Positions 63,080-64,000 of a stretch of DNA of 64,000 bases are shown piece by piece. A program made the translations under genes and the position numbers. The notes under the pieces are model-generated. The model searched no databases. It was not told the origin of the DNA and was given only the letters and a program-made list of their open reading frames with translations. Source of the stretch: Pedobacter lusitanus (GTDB taxonomy: Bacteria; Bacteroidota; Bacteroidia; Sphingobacteriales; Sphingobacteriaceae); NCBI RefSeq assembly GCF_040026395.1, contig NZ_CP157278.1, positions 4,898,001 through 4,962,000 on the forward strand, written 5' to 3'. Position 1 is the first letter of the stretch. The number at the start of each line of letters is the position of its first letter.

Positions 63080-64000
63080 ATGGCGAAATTTGTATTTATA
63101 GTTCCTCCTTTAACAGGTCATATTAATCCTACCCTGAGTATGGGCGCTGTTTTGATTGGGCGTGGACATCAGGTTGGCTGGATTACACTTGACCCTGATT
63201 TAGGTTCCAGATTGCCCGAAGGTGGTGAATTGTTATTAATCAAATATAACGAGAGTGATCAGCAGAAACAGGATAGTGAGCAATATCTTGATATCATTAC
63301 CAAAAAAATTGTCTACGGAATAGACAGTATCAAGTTTTTATATGAAGAAGTTTTAATTCCATTAAACCGTCATAGTTATGAAGGGATAATAGAATGGCTG
63401 GAAAAGTATAAGCCCGATCTGGTCATTACAGATCACCAGATGTTTGCCGGAGCTATCGCCGCGGTCAATCAGAAAATACCTTATGCTACATCAGTAACGG
63501 CACCCGCTGCTATAAAAATCATGGATGAGCTACCCAAAGTCCACGAATGGGAGGTTAAGCAGATTGTTGATCTGCAAAAGGAACTGGGTATTGATAAACC
63601 AGTGTCAATTGCATGTTCGGGTCTGTTAACTATGGTTTTAACTTCAAAAGCATTTTTTGGGGAACTAGAATTGCCTGCACATTATCATTTTGTAGGACCG
63701 GTAATCAATCGCAAATCAGTAAAATCATCTTTTGACTGGGAGTTACTGCAAAAAAATAACAGGCCAAAAATATTAGTCAGTATCGGAACTACTTTTGATC
63801 ACGAGCATAAAAAGAACTTTTTTGCCAAAGTGATAGAAGCCTTCGGAGAAGAAGACATAACTGTAGTGGTTGTTTCAGAACCCTCACTATTTGAAGTCTG
63901 GCCAGATAATTTCATCGTTCAGCGGATGGTTCCGCAATTAGAATTATTACCGCATTTAGATGCAGTAGTTTGTCATGGCGGACATAATACTGTCTGTGAA
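63080..64000 (+). CDS. Family 1 (UGT/MGT-like) glycosyltransferase, cut by window end
   Basis: At least 307 residues of a GT-B glycosyltransferase. The N-terminus KFVFIVPPLTGHINPTLSMG is the acceptor-side signature of the macrolide/flavonoid GT1 group, and the C-terminal part shows CHGGHNT, a nucleotide-sugar-binding motif. Such enzymes attach a sugar to a hydroxyl of a small hydrophobic acceptor, here probably the product of the upstream synthase. The end lies beyond the window. Confidence 0.9.
   Translation, partial: MAKFVFIVPPLTGHINPTLSMGAVLIGRGHQVGWITLDPDLGSRLPEGGELLLIKYNESDQQKQDSEQYLDIITKKIVYGIDSIKFLYEEVLIPLNRHSYEGIIEWLEKYKPDLVITDHQMFAGAIAAVNQKIPYATSVTAPAAIKIMDELPKVHEWEVKQIVDLQKELGIDKPVSIACSGLLTMVLTSKAFFGELELPAHYHFVGPVINRKSVKSSFDWELLQKNNRPKILVSIGTTFDHEHKKNFFAKVIEAFGEEDITVVVVSEPSLFEVWPDNFIVQRMVPQLELLPHLDAVVCHGGHNTVCE

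Overview
The window looks like chromosomal DNA of a Bacteroidota bacterium of the Sphingobacteriaceae type (Pedobacter-like). Evidence: AT-rich genes with weak ribosome binding sites and TTG/GTG starts, promoters of the Bacteroidota form (TTG, about 19-20 bp, TAnnTTTG), a TonB with the family's usual N-terminus, and families such as GH3, DUF4199, DUF3347 and FdhF/YdeP. The species call is inference.

Layout. 1-1.9 kb: start of a histidine operon on the minus strand (hisG, then hisD running off the edge), preceded by a short ORF encoding a His-rich peptide that looks like an attenuation leader. 2-16 kb: housekeeping genes on the plus strand: L,D-transpeptidase, BatA-type membrane protein, a dihydroorotase homologue that has lost its metal ligands, two family-2 glycosyltransferases, a GH3-like adenylating enzyme, dxr, rseP and hscB. 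16.2-19.9 kb: tRNA-Leu(CAA), a Fic protein, and an AT-rich stretch with an Imm33/DUF2185-like protein, a secreted alpha/beta hydrolase and a CrtO-like membrane protein. 20-30 kb: ABC-F ATPase, serine hydrolase, purA with a Crp/Fnr-type regulator, then fdhD, DUF7009 and an FdhF/YdeP oxidoreductase. The regulator region carries two copies of one 14-bp dyad, one of them at an activator-like distance from the purA promoter.

30-40 kb: DoxX and ArsR followed by a decayed SRPBCC gene; a minus-strand operon of a truncated SDR, an NAD(P)-binding protein, a metallo-hydrolase and an AraC regulator; a sterol desaturase; a Tat-exported TIM-barrel protein; small secreted proteins separated by strong hairpin terminators; TonB; GNAT. 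40-50 kb: a beta-helix protein fused to a PDZ domain, then a copper-handling operon on the minus strand (His-rich protein, two DUF3347 proteins, haem-binding protein, and a multicopper oxidase fused to a CopB-like barrel), a second sterol desaturase, a thioredoxin-fold protein and a membrane protein.

50.6-64 kb: the most notable locus, a five-gene plus-strand operon for a self-contained PUFA-synthase-like iterative polyketide/lipid synthase. Protein 1 is two tandem PfaD/FabK-like flavin barrels, KS, AT, two ACPs and KR. Protein 2 is KS, a degenerate AT, DH and a C-terminal Sfp-type phosphopantetheinyl transferase. They are followed by a free ACP, an alpha/beta hydrolase and a family-1 glycosyltransferase cut by the window end. 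The set predicts a glycosylated polyketide or secondary lipid. The fused double enoylreductase, the altered second AT and the integrated PPTase distinguish it from the textbook pfaABCD layout.
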